Shown: positions 33,638-45,253 of the stretch, piece by piece
How positions within the stretch are numbered: the stretch's first letter is position 1
How the letters are laid out: each line of letters starts with the position of its first letter
Notes under the pieces: model-generated
What the model saw: only the letters and a program-made list of their open reading frames with translations
Databases searched by the model: none
What the model was told of the DNA's origin: nothing
Program-made: the position numbers and the translations under genes
Assembly: GCF_000204055.1 (NCBI RefSeq)
Contig: NW_006768766.1
Coordinates: 838,706-902,705 of the forward strand
Direction of reading: 5' to 3'
Length of the DNA: 64,000 nucleotides
Source of the DNA: Melampsora larici-populina 98AG31
Lineage: Eukaryota > Basidiomycota > Pucciniomycetes > Pucciniales > Melampsoraceae

Positions 33638-34352
33638 CACTACACAAAATGTAATCTTTACCGGGCGGTAAAGAAAACTACTGACATAGAAAAATCCTCA
33701 GGCCACAGGAAGAGAGCTAAAAATCTGAAAAAATATTCACCTCATTCCTAGATGTTGGGGCATTATGATGAGTTTTTTTTCTATTTTACACGCAGATATT
33801 GGTTAATGTACTCAAAATGAAGGCTGAAAATCATCAGCAACCCACCTGCAACAATACCTGGGATTTGGGTCATGATTATGAAGACAATATTTTGTAGTCT
33901 AAAAACTTCAATAACTTTGTCAATTCTGCTCCAAATAACTCGATTTTTAGTTCATTCGGAAGCTGGCCCATTCTTCTTTACTCTTCATAGAGGTAGCAAG
34001 GTGTTATCCAGTCATGTAACCGCTCTACATATGTTCAAATGGTTCTGGATAAATAGCTCTGCAGGATCTTTTGCAGACCAGATACAGATGTGATGTCTGG
34101 ATGACCAATGTAAAGAAAGGACTCACCTTTTTGATGAACTAGAAATCGAGTGATTTGATTCAGAACTGCAAAAGTTATTGATGTTTCAAGATTCCAAAAT
34201 CCTGTTTTCAAAGTCATGGGCCAAATTTCAGGTAGTGTTACAGGTGGGTTTTTGGTAATTCTCAGCCTTTATTTTCAGATTTTTAGCCCTCTTTGTGTTG
34301 CCTCAGGATTTTTCTTCTTCACCGCCCGGTAAAGATTACATTTTGTGTGGTG
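33638..34352. mobile_element. Large foldback element, 715 bp, with arms of about 350 bp
   Basis: Left end CACTACACAAAATGTAATC and right end (complement) CACCACACAAAATGTAATC continue as TTTACCGGGCGGT in both arms. The similarity extends inward for most of each arm (for example AAAAATCCTCAGG / AAAAATCCTGAGG, and CCCACCTG near both centres). The direct repeat AGA lies at 33635-33637 and 34353-34355. CACTA-type ends with a 3-bp duplication suggest a CACTA/Plavaka-mobilised non-autonomous element. No coding capacity. Confidence 0.75.
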
Positions 34353-34355
34353 AGA

Positions 34356-36334
34356 GTCCCTAGCAAACAGCAAGCTGAAGTCCTTGAAGACGATTTGGCT
34401 GAACAACGTACAAAACTACTCAAGGTCGTTGAGAAATTGATCAAGCCGCTTTTTTGTCTGATCAATCTGCTTTCACTCACAGACTCATCAACTAATGTGA
34501 CACTGACAATTTGTACCCTACCTTTACTCTTGTTTGCACCTTAAATGTACAAATAGATCCACAGAGGAAATACTGGATGACTCCAACAAACTCATTGATC
34601 TTTCCAAAGTGAGCCAAACAACTTTTCTATCTTCAATCAGGGAGTGGTTTGGTTTGATCTGGTTCAAATTGTAGTTTTTTCTGGATGGAATTCCAGAAGT
34701 GTTATTGATTTCTCCTATTTTTGAAAAGATTGGCAAGACAATAGAGATAAACAAATCAAGTATATGTAAAGAGGCATTAGGTTTTGCAAATTGATTGGAT
34801 ATCAATTGGCTTGTAATGGGACTAACCAGTCTTGGGAACTGGGTCAGTATTCTACTATTCACAGGGTGGTGTTTCCTAATTCAGGAATTGATGGAGAGGT
34901 TTTGGATAGGTTTTTCATGAAAGTTATCCTGATACGAAACCCACACCACAAGAAAATCCAACCATTAAATCAAAACAGAATGCCCTGACAAAGAGTTTAT
35001 GGGCTTAACTTGACAGAATGGTTTTTGAAATATGACTTGGTTGTCCCAATGAAGATTTTCACTTAGATCCTTGAAGGAGTCATGTTCAAGCCTTGCAATT
35101 TTTGGTTCAGTCTTTTTGAGAAATTGTGTTTTGTAAAACTTTGTGGCTTTTCATTTTTATCGGTCTGATGTCATTTCATCTCTATTACCTGTACAAGATA
35201 CAAGGGAGGTTGCAATGGTCCATGTTGGTACCAAGTCAGTAGAGTCCTTGGGCATAGGTTGGACTGCAATGCACAGTCACTTACGGTTTCTCAAACAGTT
35301 CCACAGAAACCGGTAAACCAGGAACCATCCCAATGGTGGAGGATCAGCACCAGGGCATATGCAGTCAAGACCTGGAGTCAGAAGTCATATATCAAAGAGA
35401 GACAAATGGTCATCACCTTTGGCTCCTCTCACTTTGGTTACACTTCAGACCTTAGTATTCACTTGAAGATACTATGCCCACCTCCTCTTTCTTTCCTAGC
35501 TTGTGATCCAACTTTTTTGTCCATTAGTAAAGGATGAGATAAACATTAGAAATCAAACAACCAAAACCTTTTCAATAAACCAATTAATGAAAATGATGGT
35601 TCTCACTCTTCATCTAAATTGTTATATTAATTGTTTTTTCAGAAAGTTTCTTTGTATTAACTACTAGATGTCAGAACGGCCTAGTAGAAAGAAGATAACA
35701 ACAAGCAATGAATATTGAGATGGAAATTCAGTTACAAACAAGTTATCACTAGGTGCTCAAATCGATACCTCATACGTTATTGATGTCAACCAAAGTGGCG
35801 AAGTGACTTCCAAAATCACCAGCAATCAAAAACACCAAAGAGGTTTGGCCGTATCCAAGAGTTCACCTAATACTGGCAATCAACAATACCAAAGAGATTT
35901 GGTTATATCCAAGAATCTTGGTTCATCTAATCCTATTCTGGTAGACTTGGCAAAAGCTAAAGAGGGTAGGAATATGATCGGAAAATCTCAGAATCAAGGA
36001 GACATTATTGAGAATAATGAACTAAAGGATTTGGTGATCCTGGAATGTGCAATATGCTCCTTTAGAGGTCTTGCTTGGTTAGCAGAATTGACTTACAACT
36101 TATCCCATGGCAATACAGTGTGGATCAATTTGGTGTGGTGTAGTGACTTTGTCCAAATGACAAACACCTCCAACTCCTTTACCTTGTGTGTTTGTGGTGC
36201 AAATACTGCTGAAGCGGGCAGTGCGCAGCACATCACAGGCCCCATCTACTAGGCTCTGGAAGGCCAGAGCCTACCACTCACTCCATGAAAGATTCATGGA
36301 AGATTCACAAAGATTTCAAAATGACTTCAACATA
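34356..36334. other. Unassigned region with one internally repetitive frame
   Basis: No recognised gene. The plus-strand frame 35803-36252 (149 codons) begins with two similar units (NQKHQRGLAVSKS and NQQYQRDLVISKN) about 19 codons apart, then has no known motif. It may be a real small protein, a relic or chance. Other short frames show nothing. Confidence 0.25.
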
Positions 36335-37262
36335 ATATCATATGGGGCCATTTGCCTGTCCGACCACCAAAATTCCAATGTCATCATATGATGTCATAAA
36401 ACTGTACACACCTGCTCCTGTATTCACAGATCAAGAATATATAGTCTATTAAACTTTATCATGTAAATTGACTGAGTTATTGAGGTTTGAAAAAAAATCA
36501 CTGATAAAAAATATTATTTTTGTATATCTTCAATCTTTGTCAATATACATATACATGTTAAATTTGATAATATTTTCCGCACTATGTTTCTCCACATTTC
36601 TGTTCCCTACAGCCTTTGTCTATGGGTAGTATTTTTATATGTAATTGTGGAATATATACAGAAGTTGGATTTCCTGAAGTTCTTTGACCTTGAGGCAAAT
36701 TGTGATGAAACACAGGGCCCAAATTAGGCACAAATGGACTGATATGCATGTAAATAATAATTTCCAAAAGTTTCTGCCATCAATTTATTCATATCCTTCC
36801 TAGAATCAACAAATCAGGGAAAGATTGGACTGCCCATGTAGAATTCACAATTACATATAGAAATATGCCTTTTGGACAAAGGCCACAAAAACAAAAAATG
36901 TAGAAACATGTATTGTACTAGTCTATTTGCAAAAGATATGACCCATTAGTCGGGGCCGGCGCAGTAAATGTGTTGTATCTTTTCCGAATAGACTTGTACA
37001 GTGGAATATAAAATTTATTTTATATGTATATTGATAAAGATTTAAGATATCCCAGATCCCAGTCTTATGTATAGTACAAAAATAGTATTTTTTATCCGTG
37101 ATTTTTTTTTCAAACAATAACTCAGTCAATTTACATGATAAAGTTTAATAGACTACATCTTCTTGATCTGTGAATATAGGAGCAGGTGTGTACAGATTTA
37201 TGACATCATATGATGACATTGGAATTTTGGTGGTTGGACGGGCAAATGGCCCCATATGATAT
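36335..37262. mobile_element. Inverted-repeat element, about 930 bp, flanked by TA
   Basis: Left arm starts ATATCATATGGGGCCATTTG (36335). The right arm ends with its exact complement (to 37262). Similarity runs inward about 190 bp, including TTGGAATTTTGGTGG / CCACCAAAATTCCAA, CATCATATGATG and GGAGCAGGTGTGTAC / GTACACACCTGCTCC. TA flanks both ends (36333-36334, 37263-37264). A TA target would suit Tc1/mariner-type mobilisation, but a 2-bp duplication is weak evidence. The centre has no gene. Confidence 0.65.
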
Positions 37263-37264
37263 TA

Positions 37265-38882
37265 CCTAGTTGCTGGGGGCTGTGCATATTGCTCAACCGT
37301 CAGCTTGTGTCCAGTAAAGGCAATTTTACAATGGCTTGTCACCACCACAGTTGGTTCAGACTTGTTATTTGGCTATACCTTGCCGGACAGACCACAATGA
37401 GACTTGACTCGTTCCATGGTGGCCATACACTGCATCATATTTGGGAGGCTCATGGCTGGCTTGGCATTCCAGAACACTCCTTCCGTGTTTCAGGTGCTGA
37501 GAATACCACACAACCATATCATTTATCTAGGTCATTGGACCTTGCAGTGTTACTGCCTTTACCTTTGAGAGTATTCAGCAACTGATCAGGCAGAGACTGC
37601 TGAGTTGTTGAACACAGCTAGCATGCGGCAAGTGTGAGGGAGATACATCTCAGGTTAACACAAGAATGGGGCTTTGCATAGGCTCAGGCTTGCACTTAAA
37701 CCCAAGTTTACAACTTTGACAATATCCTTATAGTTTCAATTTACACTTATGAATTCAACAGTCAGAGATACCATCACTTGATAAGTCAGTCTTGGATCAG
37801 GTTTGTGTAAGTTATTGCAACACAATCCATGAATATCTAGTCTTCAATCAGACCCAGGATATATGGATTCAGGCAATGTGAAAAGCCATATAAACACCTC
37901 CTGAACTTCCAGCACATCCTCATGTTGACCACAGTGGCCTCATTCATGACTGGTCTATGTGGTGGATGTACCAATGAGCTGAAGGAAGTGTTGAATTTCA
38001 ACATGAAATCTGACTTTACTTACATCAAGATGTATCAACTTCTTGGGAATCTGAGGTGGAGGAATTCTATCCAATGCAGAAGTCAGCAGTCAATTCAATA
38101 CAAATTCACCATTGACCACCCCCATGTGTGCCTTACCACTTACAAGGCCCCAATAGAACAACTGTAAAACAAGAAAATAGTCAGCAAGAGAGCAAGGAGT
38201 AAACAGATCTCACACCAATCAAACCATCTAGACAATCAATGATGAAGGTCTAATACAAATCCTTCTACCATGAAACTCAAGGAAACTGAGGCTACAAAGA
38301 GTTTAAAACATTAAATCTGCAAGTCTGCATCTCTGCCAAAAATGTTTTGCTCAAATCAAGGCATCTGGAGTGATGTGTCTCAATGGTATATGATAGTCAA
38401 TCCAGGTAAGCTGAATGTCATTGTACTCACTGGGGGACCTACTGTGATATTTTCAAGAAGTCATCAAAATGAGCAAACAAATTTTGTTGAATTATTATTG
38501 CCATCAGATCTTAGTATCCAAGCCGATTCATTAGCATATCCTTTTGTTGAGTGAGAATTTGTTCTTGATGATGTTGAATCACAATTCCATTGGCTTCCCA
38601 AACAGGATGGACAATATCAAAAATGCAGCTTCATTTATTTTGTAATGGGATTGTGAGCAGAAGTTGGGTACAAAAGGTGTGTAGTAAGGTGATTGCTAGT
38701 TATGTGTTTATATTTATCAGTTCAAGATTTACGAAAAACCATGAACACATACATGCATAAACAATCAACAGCATAATATCATAAGCCATAGGCTGGAATA
38801 TGACTGCATCAGGCTGTGACAGGTATATCATTTCTAGTCTTTGAAACACAGTATCTAGTCTCAAGACTTCCAATAGATGCAG
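37265..38882. other. No gene recognised
   Basis: Short plus-strand frames at 37256-37585 and 37922-38167 have no familiar motif and no supporting splice structure. No repeat ends noticed. Confidence 0.25.
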
Positions 38883-38883
38883 T

Positions 38884-39183
38884 CACCATGTCGGTATCCT
38901 TGTAGCATGTCGACGTGCACACACGGAGAGTTTTAAAAAAAACAGAAAGGTGTTTGGTAGGCTTTAGACTGAGATTGGTGCCAAGCACCCTTTGTGAATG
39001 ATAATTTGACAAAAGAATTTGTGGGATCCTTTGTCAGCAGTTGAGGTCAACTGAGTGCCAACGTCCCAGTTGACAAAGGGAAGACATGCCTATTGTGGAG
39101 ACCTCTTTAATGGCTCTTTCAAGTATGTATCAAAAGTATTTGGTGTGTGCACGTCGACGTGCTACACGGATACGGACACGGTG
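38884..39183. mobile_element. Miniature inverted-repeat element, 300 bp, with about 40-bp ends
   Basis: Left end CACCATGTCGGTATCCTTGT and right end (complement) CACCGTGTCCGTATCCGTGT both continue as AGCA(T/C)GTCGACGTGCACACAC, about 37 of 41 matching. The direct repeat AGT lies at 38881-38883 and 39184-39186. The 3-bp duplication again suggests CACTA-type mobilisation. The ends contain GTCGACGTGCAC, unusually CpG-rich for this neighbourhood. Confidence 0.75.
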
Positions 39184-39186
39184 AGT

Positions 39187-41091
39187 ATGTTTTTGAGTTT
39201 GCCTGTGTTTCTCACAACAAAACATCTTATCTGAACTAAGCCACATGATCTAGCATTTTTATCAGGTAGTAAATAAAATCTCCTTTTCTGATTTATGACC
39301 CACAATTCTTCCAAGCTCCTGTAGGATGAATTCGGAATCATATCTCCCCATCTCAACTTATTAAATTCTGGTGGGGGAGGATAGCAGCTCCTCAAGTGTC
39401 CATCCAACATTAGATCGTGCAATTGTTGACTCCTCCATGAACCAGGATTGAATTGATGACTCTTAATTGTTGGCTAGTACTGAGAAAGACCAAAAAGATC
39501 TCAGATATGTGTAAAAAAGGTTGTCTGGCAAGGTTTCTGAGGCACAGGATTCTCTTATATCTGGTACTTCTTGCCACTCAGCGTTGGATGGCAACGACAC
39601 ACACATTATCCTTTGAACAGACGGTGGCAAATACCATTATACAGTTAAAGAAAAGCAATCCTACAAAAATCAATGTAGCTGCAGCCAAGGAAAAAGGGAT
39701 TCAAAAGGATCCATTGAACAGTTGTTTCTTTCTGGATCAAATGAATCCGCCGGCTCTCCTATTGCTGCTACCACAGATCTTTCAAATTACACAAACCTGA
39801 CCCCTATGTCTGAAGGCTATGAGTTCCACGGATGTGATTTGGCTCCGGGAAACATTAACTCAAACTCTATTTACAGTCAAGCTGATCAGTCTCAGGGAAC
39901 AATGGATGACTCAATGTCCATTGACTTTCAAATCTCTCCATCTTTGACTCAGCGGGAGTCAAATCCAATTTTCAGTCAATCTGAGTCATCTGCTCAGAAA
40001 TCAACTGTGTCACCTCAGACTCAGACGCCAACTGATACATCAATGGCCCCAGTCAATCCGTTCAAGTCCAAGGACAAGAGAAAGATTTTGAGGGGCTTGA
40101 TGCCCAGGAAAAAGACCAGTAAAGCTGTTGTGATCCCAAATAATCAGGAAGCTGATCAGCAACTTATTCCACCCCCAATTACTTATCAGAGAAATGACAA
40201 AATGACTTCTAGAGGAGGTATTGAAGAAAAGGAACCCTGCATCAAACAATGATATAGCCACAAGGTGAAGAAATAATGTATTGAATGTTAGAGCCCTGGT
40301 TAATGGTGGCAGCATATGATCAAATGTTTCAAAAATTCTTTTAATCATTTACAAGAAGGGTTTAATTGATGGGGGAGGTTTTCAAGCTATTTAGCCTTTG
40401 TGAACCATGGTCATGTGATTCGCATAAGTTGTTAAAGATGTTTGCAGGATCTGTTTGATAAGCAAGGTCAAACTGAATTATTTACTCAACCCCCGCCAAG
40501 GTCATAGAGTATAGATAATCCTTTGTCGTGTTGAAAACAGATGGTCTGTTGGGATATTTGACCACAGAATCTTAATCTTGCTTCTGTATGCTTTTTCTTC
40601 ACTATTCCTGTGTACTAGCTGCTACATTCTCTACTAAGGTCGGAAATTGAACAACAATGAGTGGACCAGATCAACTGTACATACATTTTATGTGGGTGTG
40701 CTGTGTATCCTAGTAACAGAATTCCACATGCAGTGGTAGAAGACACAACAAATGTAAGGCTTGGTTTACCAAAATACTGGGCTGTAATTACGTAGTTGCC
40801 ACAGATCATAGTGATGAAATGTGGCTTAGCTTTTAGCATGAAGCTTTAAGATCTCATTTGCCTCACCCAAATTGGGGTTCATTGAGGCTCAACTCGGGAG
40901 GTCTCTTTCCTCTGTCCAAGTCAGGTTAATAACTTTCCAATCAGGATACTAGGGCAAGAAACTTTATACACAGTGACCATCCACCCCGATAATCCATCTC
41001 CATTGTGAAACCCAAAACATTTGTTCCTTTTGCAAGTAAAAAACAAGATGGTGGACAGGTTTTGAAAAACTAACTATCCAAAGAAGTGAAT
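39187..41091. other. Unassigned region with a Ser/Gln/Thr-rich frame
   Basis: The plus-strand frame 39722-40252 (176 codons) is rich in Ser, Gln, Thr and Pro with a basic segment (KSKDKRKILRGLMPRKKTSK) near its C-terminus. It overlaps a second frame (39453-39800). It resembles a disordered protein tail, but no family is recognised. The rest shows no gene. Confidence 0.3.
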
Positions 41092-41334
41092 TATGGTATT
41101 CAAACCTCGAAATTAATTTGTGCAGGTTTGGTGCAAGTTCTGTGCAAGATATGAATAGAACTTGCACGGATCTTGCACAAAACTTGCAAGAGTCAGTCTT
41201 GCACAGTTTTTGCACGGTTTGGAACACAATAACTTGGGTTGTCAAAAAAATTAATGTGCAAGATTAGTGCAAAAAATCTTGCACAGATCAGCACATTGGT
41301 CTTGCGCAGTTCTTCCACAGGTTTGAACACCCTA
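41092..41334. mobile_element. Miniature hAT-like element with TTGCAC subterminal repeats
   Basis: Ends TATGGTATTCAAACCT (41092) and TAGGGTGTTCAAACCT (complement, to 41334) match at 14 of 16. Between them TTGCAC/GTGCAA and close variants recur about a dozen times in both orientations in about 200 bp. TAGGGTGTTCAA-type termini and dense subterminal words are usual in hAT-derived miniature elements. No clear 8-bp duplication remains. Confidence 0.65.
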
Positions 41335-42194
41335 AATACACAAAGAACTAAACAATGAGTGTAATACCCTACTCTTGTGATAAAGATTCAGAAAAGTATT
41401 TCATGAAACTCCAACACCACAGATTAGGATCCAAGGTTAAGTACTGATACAAGAGCCTCCACATGATCATTATGGGCTTGATGATGATTACAATGCACAT
41501 TGCTGAAATTTTCTATCTTGAATCCAATATCAATATGGCTGTGAGCTGGAGTGGCATCTATGAGCTGCTGGATAGTGATCTAATGGGCTCTGGTATGTTG
41601 ATATGTGTGGGTGGTGTCAGCCTGCATACTTTCAACTCCAACTTGTGGACTGTGGATCATGCCCGTGACTACACCAATTTTCTCTGTATGATATTCCATA
41701 ACAGGTTACATGAGCTTGACATCCTGGGCTGAAATATCAAGGTGAGCAAGCTGAAAAGCCTTGATACTGTCAAAGTGGACCATGACCAAATACTTTCCTA
41801 CTTTCCTAACTGTATCCTGCACACCCACATGATTGTTTAATCCAAAGCACACAGTGTAGTCTTGATACCAGCACTTCTTCTTCCAACATCTCAAATGTAT
41901 GAAAGAGAATGGAAACTTCTTCCTAGACCCGCAAAACCAAAAATCATACAATGTAAATGGATTTCAAGAACAAAACACAACATTGATATGTCTATTGATA
42001 AATCAACAGCTTGATTAGTGGTTTCAGGTGTTCTTCAAATCCTAGGCATACATTTTTCTGAAGTTTTTTCCCCAACAAGTCATGAAGAGTCAGTGAGATT
42101 ATTTTCATCAATAATGGCTAAAAATGGTTGGAAAGATGTTTCACTTGACAAAGAAAACAGTGTTTGTTAACGGTGATCTGAATGAAGATATCCA
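41335..42194. other. No gene recognised
   Basis: A plus frame at 41463-41732 and a minus frame at 41951-41706 overlap head-on and show no known motif. Confidence 0.25.
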
Positions 42195-42600
42195 CACCAC
42201 GGGGCAACTTTTGGCGTATCACATGTGAACAATCAAAATCGAGGAACAGCTGGTGGTGATGTCAGGATCAGATGAAGGTCATGTGATTGAGCACACATAG
42301 TCCAACGATTGTTGATGATGTGTCCGCAACTTCAGGTCACATTTGGCTCACGTAGGACACAAAGTATTTGGCATGTGAGCTGAGTAAGGTGATGGTCACA
42401 TGCTGGCTTATGCGTTTTTCACCCAATCTATACTGGATGAAGAGCACATTCACAACATGTGCCAAGCACATTGGCCAAAATGTGAGCAACTAGTCAACTT
42501 CAAAGCTGTGAAGCTCACAGATCTGCTGATTTATGAGCAACAGGTGACCTCACAGGTGAAAAGCTCACATAGCGGCCAATGTGCTCATGATGTACTCTGA
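42195..42600. repeat. Possible hAT-type end with GTGAGC/GCTCAC array
   Basis: CACCACGGGGC at 42195-42205 is identical to a word at 63908-63918. It is followed within 25 bp by CATGTGAA in both places. The next 380 bp contain repeated GTGAGC, GCTCAC, CACATG and CATGTG words in both orientations. No matching right end was found. It is probably one end of a decayed non-autonomous element. Confidence 0.4.
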
Positions 42601-43038
42601 GTTTGGATGATTGTAACCTTAACATCAGGTGGTCAGCACGTTGGATTAACTGGAAAAACACAATTTCACTCTGGCAATGATAAGTGAAATCTGGTATGCT
42701 GAACGCATGGACCTTGCTACACCAGTGCTGGGTGAAGCGGGAGGTTGATGATTTCATTTAAATCATTCATTTGAAAGTGATTGATTCACGTGATTCAAAC
42801 TGTTCATTGTTTGAATCATTTGGTTTCTTGAGGGCAATATTTTGGAGAGCTGAAGGCCACTTCTTTGATTTTCTCTCTCTCTTTACCTCAATCTGACATC
42901 AGGCAAGCTGAACAATACAACATATTTTTTATCCCAGAAAAAAGATATTGTTTTTTGATTTGGTTGGTCAAGGCTAAAACTCAATTCTTGAATTTGAATT
43001 TGTGTATATTTTCCCTCCATCATACTTGAATCTTTCTT

Positions 43039-43422
43039 AGGGCCTGTTCGGTAGCGTTTATTTATACTACAGTATCAAGAATCATAATGTAGTATGCCTG
43101 TTGATACTACATTATTTGAAACAGAGCTTTGATACTACATATTGTCCTTGAAATCTCATGTACTATCCAAATCCTGTTTGACCAAAATCCGTCCATATAT
43201 ACAACACACAATGTCAGATATCGACTCACCTTCAGACGCAATGGAGGATGATCAAGTACATTTTGATTATTTCAATGTGTAGTTTTGGATGTGGTATTGG
43301 ATTGCATGATACATTATGATACCACAGGCCAAAACAGGACAAACATGGTATTTGCATTCTACATTTTTTTTTTTCAATACTACATTTTTCGGTGGTAAAA
43401 TAAACGCTACCAAACGGGCCCT
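43039..43422. mobile_element. Miniature inverted-repeat element, 384 bp (hAT- or PIF-like)
   Basis: Ends AGGGCCTGTTCGGTAGCGTT (43039) and AGGGCCCGTTTGGTAGCGTT (complement, to 43422) match at 18 of 20 and continue TATT. Inside, ATACTACA/TGTAGTAT words recur at least six times. Ends of the GGGCC(T/C)GTT(T/C)GG type are widespread in miniature elements. No certain target duplication. A short frame at 43211 (MSDIDSPSDAMEDD) may be a trace of the parent gene. Confidence 0.65.
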
Positions 43423-44636
43423 TAATTTTGACTCATGACTGTGGAATACTGACTGGTAGTGCTTTGTTACTCCCCATCAGCAGTTTCTTGTTTGAAAATT
43501 CATTGCCACGGGCAGGGTCTTCAAATTTGCGTAAGCCGCTCATAACCTTTGAACTATCAGCGCACTGTATTGAATCTATGATCAACAAATAGATATTTTC
43601 CCAGTAGGGAGAGGTAAACTTTGTTTTGGTCTGTGTGGCAGTCAAACATTCAAATCTATCAGACATCATTTATCAACACCTACTCATCAGATGTATGCGG
43701 CTCACTATGCACAACCGCCACCTACACCGTTGGATCTACCTCCACTAGCTCCCCTGGCACTGGATACTACAGATCCTGTAGAACCTCAAGTTGATAACAA
43801 GATCAGCAATCCAAGTGACCGCTCTGATGTTGAGGAAGACCCTTACAGCCTTGAAAAATTGTCCAAATCACTATTCAATTCTTCATGTGGTAGTGAATTA
43901 TTCCAGTAGTCCAACTCTGGGATGACTGAATACTAAACATCATGTTCTTTGAAAAAGAATTCACACTTGAATAATCCAACCAAAGTTCTCTATCCCAAAG
44001 TTCTTTCAGATTGGCATAACAGACCCCAGAATCCAATTGAATAACCCAAGTCCAGGATCAATCACCGCAAGGTATAAGGAAGCTGGTAGCTTAGGGTAAG
44101 GTCAAGCATGTCATGAAATTGAATGTTTCACTTTCTCTATGCCGCTTGGACTTGTTTCCATAAGGATTTATACCAACAGGGAACGCAAATGTCATGTTTC
44201 CTGACTTTGATGTAGATCAAACACTGTCTAGTCCACATAAGGTTTTCTTTGAAGGTTTTCTTTTAAAAGGTTTTTGTGATTCTGAAAGTGACATGCCAAC
44301 TTCTTCTTTCATACAAGGCTGTGCAATGAGACAAGCAATCCAAGTGATCAAGTCTTGAACAGCATACTTTTGGATCAAGAGGCCATTTGGTTGGAAGAGA
44401 AGTGTCAAACACATTTTGGGGCTGTCTTTTGATTGGACTGTGCTTAGAAAGCATTACAAGTTGTGTATTAGGGCGGTTCCAGTTTGAAAACGCACTAAAA
44501 CAGAACTGTGCCTACAGCAAGATGCTGCTTATAATTGTTGAAAGTTTTGTATGTGCAATTGAAAGTTGGAATTCTAGAATTTTACAGCACATGGAGGCCA
44601 AGAGACTTATAATTTTGAAGGATTTTGGTTTAGCTT
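43423..44636. other. No gene recognised
   Basis: Includes a Pro-rich plus frame (43691-43909, MYAAHYAQPPPTPLDLPPLA) with no known domain. Remaining frames are short and unsupported. Confidence 0.25.
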
Positions 44637-45253
44637 TGTAGCAGGGCCGAAGGCCCTGATTCAGCTACAATACCACAATAGGCGTTATACTGACTACCGT
44701 AGTACCAAGCCATTATGTAATAAGACTAGTCTAATCCAAATACATATCATTCTTAACTAGTCCCCTTGGAACATTCCATTAACAACCAGGCACAAGCCAT
44801 TATCTTGTACCTAGTTCTATGACAAGGCACTACAAGCCATTTGTGTGTTACCACCTTGTATAAGAAATACGAATTCATACCTACTCGAATAGAGGAGCAC
44901 TTTATCTTTTATCAACAATCTGACAAATTACTTGTTTGTTACTCTTTCTATAACTCGCTCATTAAAAAGATCTTTTATTGACAATTATATTCATTTAAAC
45001 CTTTCTGTCATAACTATTCCATTGCCTCTTAGAGCCCTTTCACTCTACTCGTTAAAATCCAATTGAAACTCTTGAAAGCATTCACTAAGCTCAAGACTAA
45101 CACCTTTTGCTAGTGCCCCTTTGATTCAATTCGATTACAACGACCGTAGCCCAAGATCTGTGATCTTATCTTTTCTATCTTCTGCTCACCTAAGATCTTA
45201 GCTAGTTAGCTTGATCTTATACCCTTCACGTGGGTAATCTCCACCCCGTTACA
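44637..45253. repeat. Candidate solo LTR, about 617 bp
   Basis: Starts TGTAGCAGGGCC and ends CCCCGTTACA, so the TGTA...TACA borders are those of an LTR. The first 35 bp fold back (GTAGCAGGGCC with GGCCCTGATTCAGCTAC). The word CAAGCCATT appears three times (about 44706, 44793 and 44833), as in LTR enhancer repeats. No convincing 5-bp duplication flanks it and no partner copy is in the window. Confidence 0.4.

Noticed and set aside
39722..40252. Ser/Gln-rich frame as a secreted effector
   Set aside because: No signal peptide at its start and no cysteine pattern; kept only as an unassigned frame.
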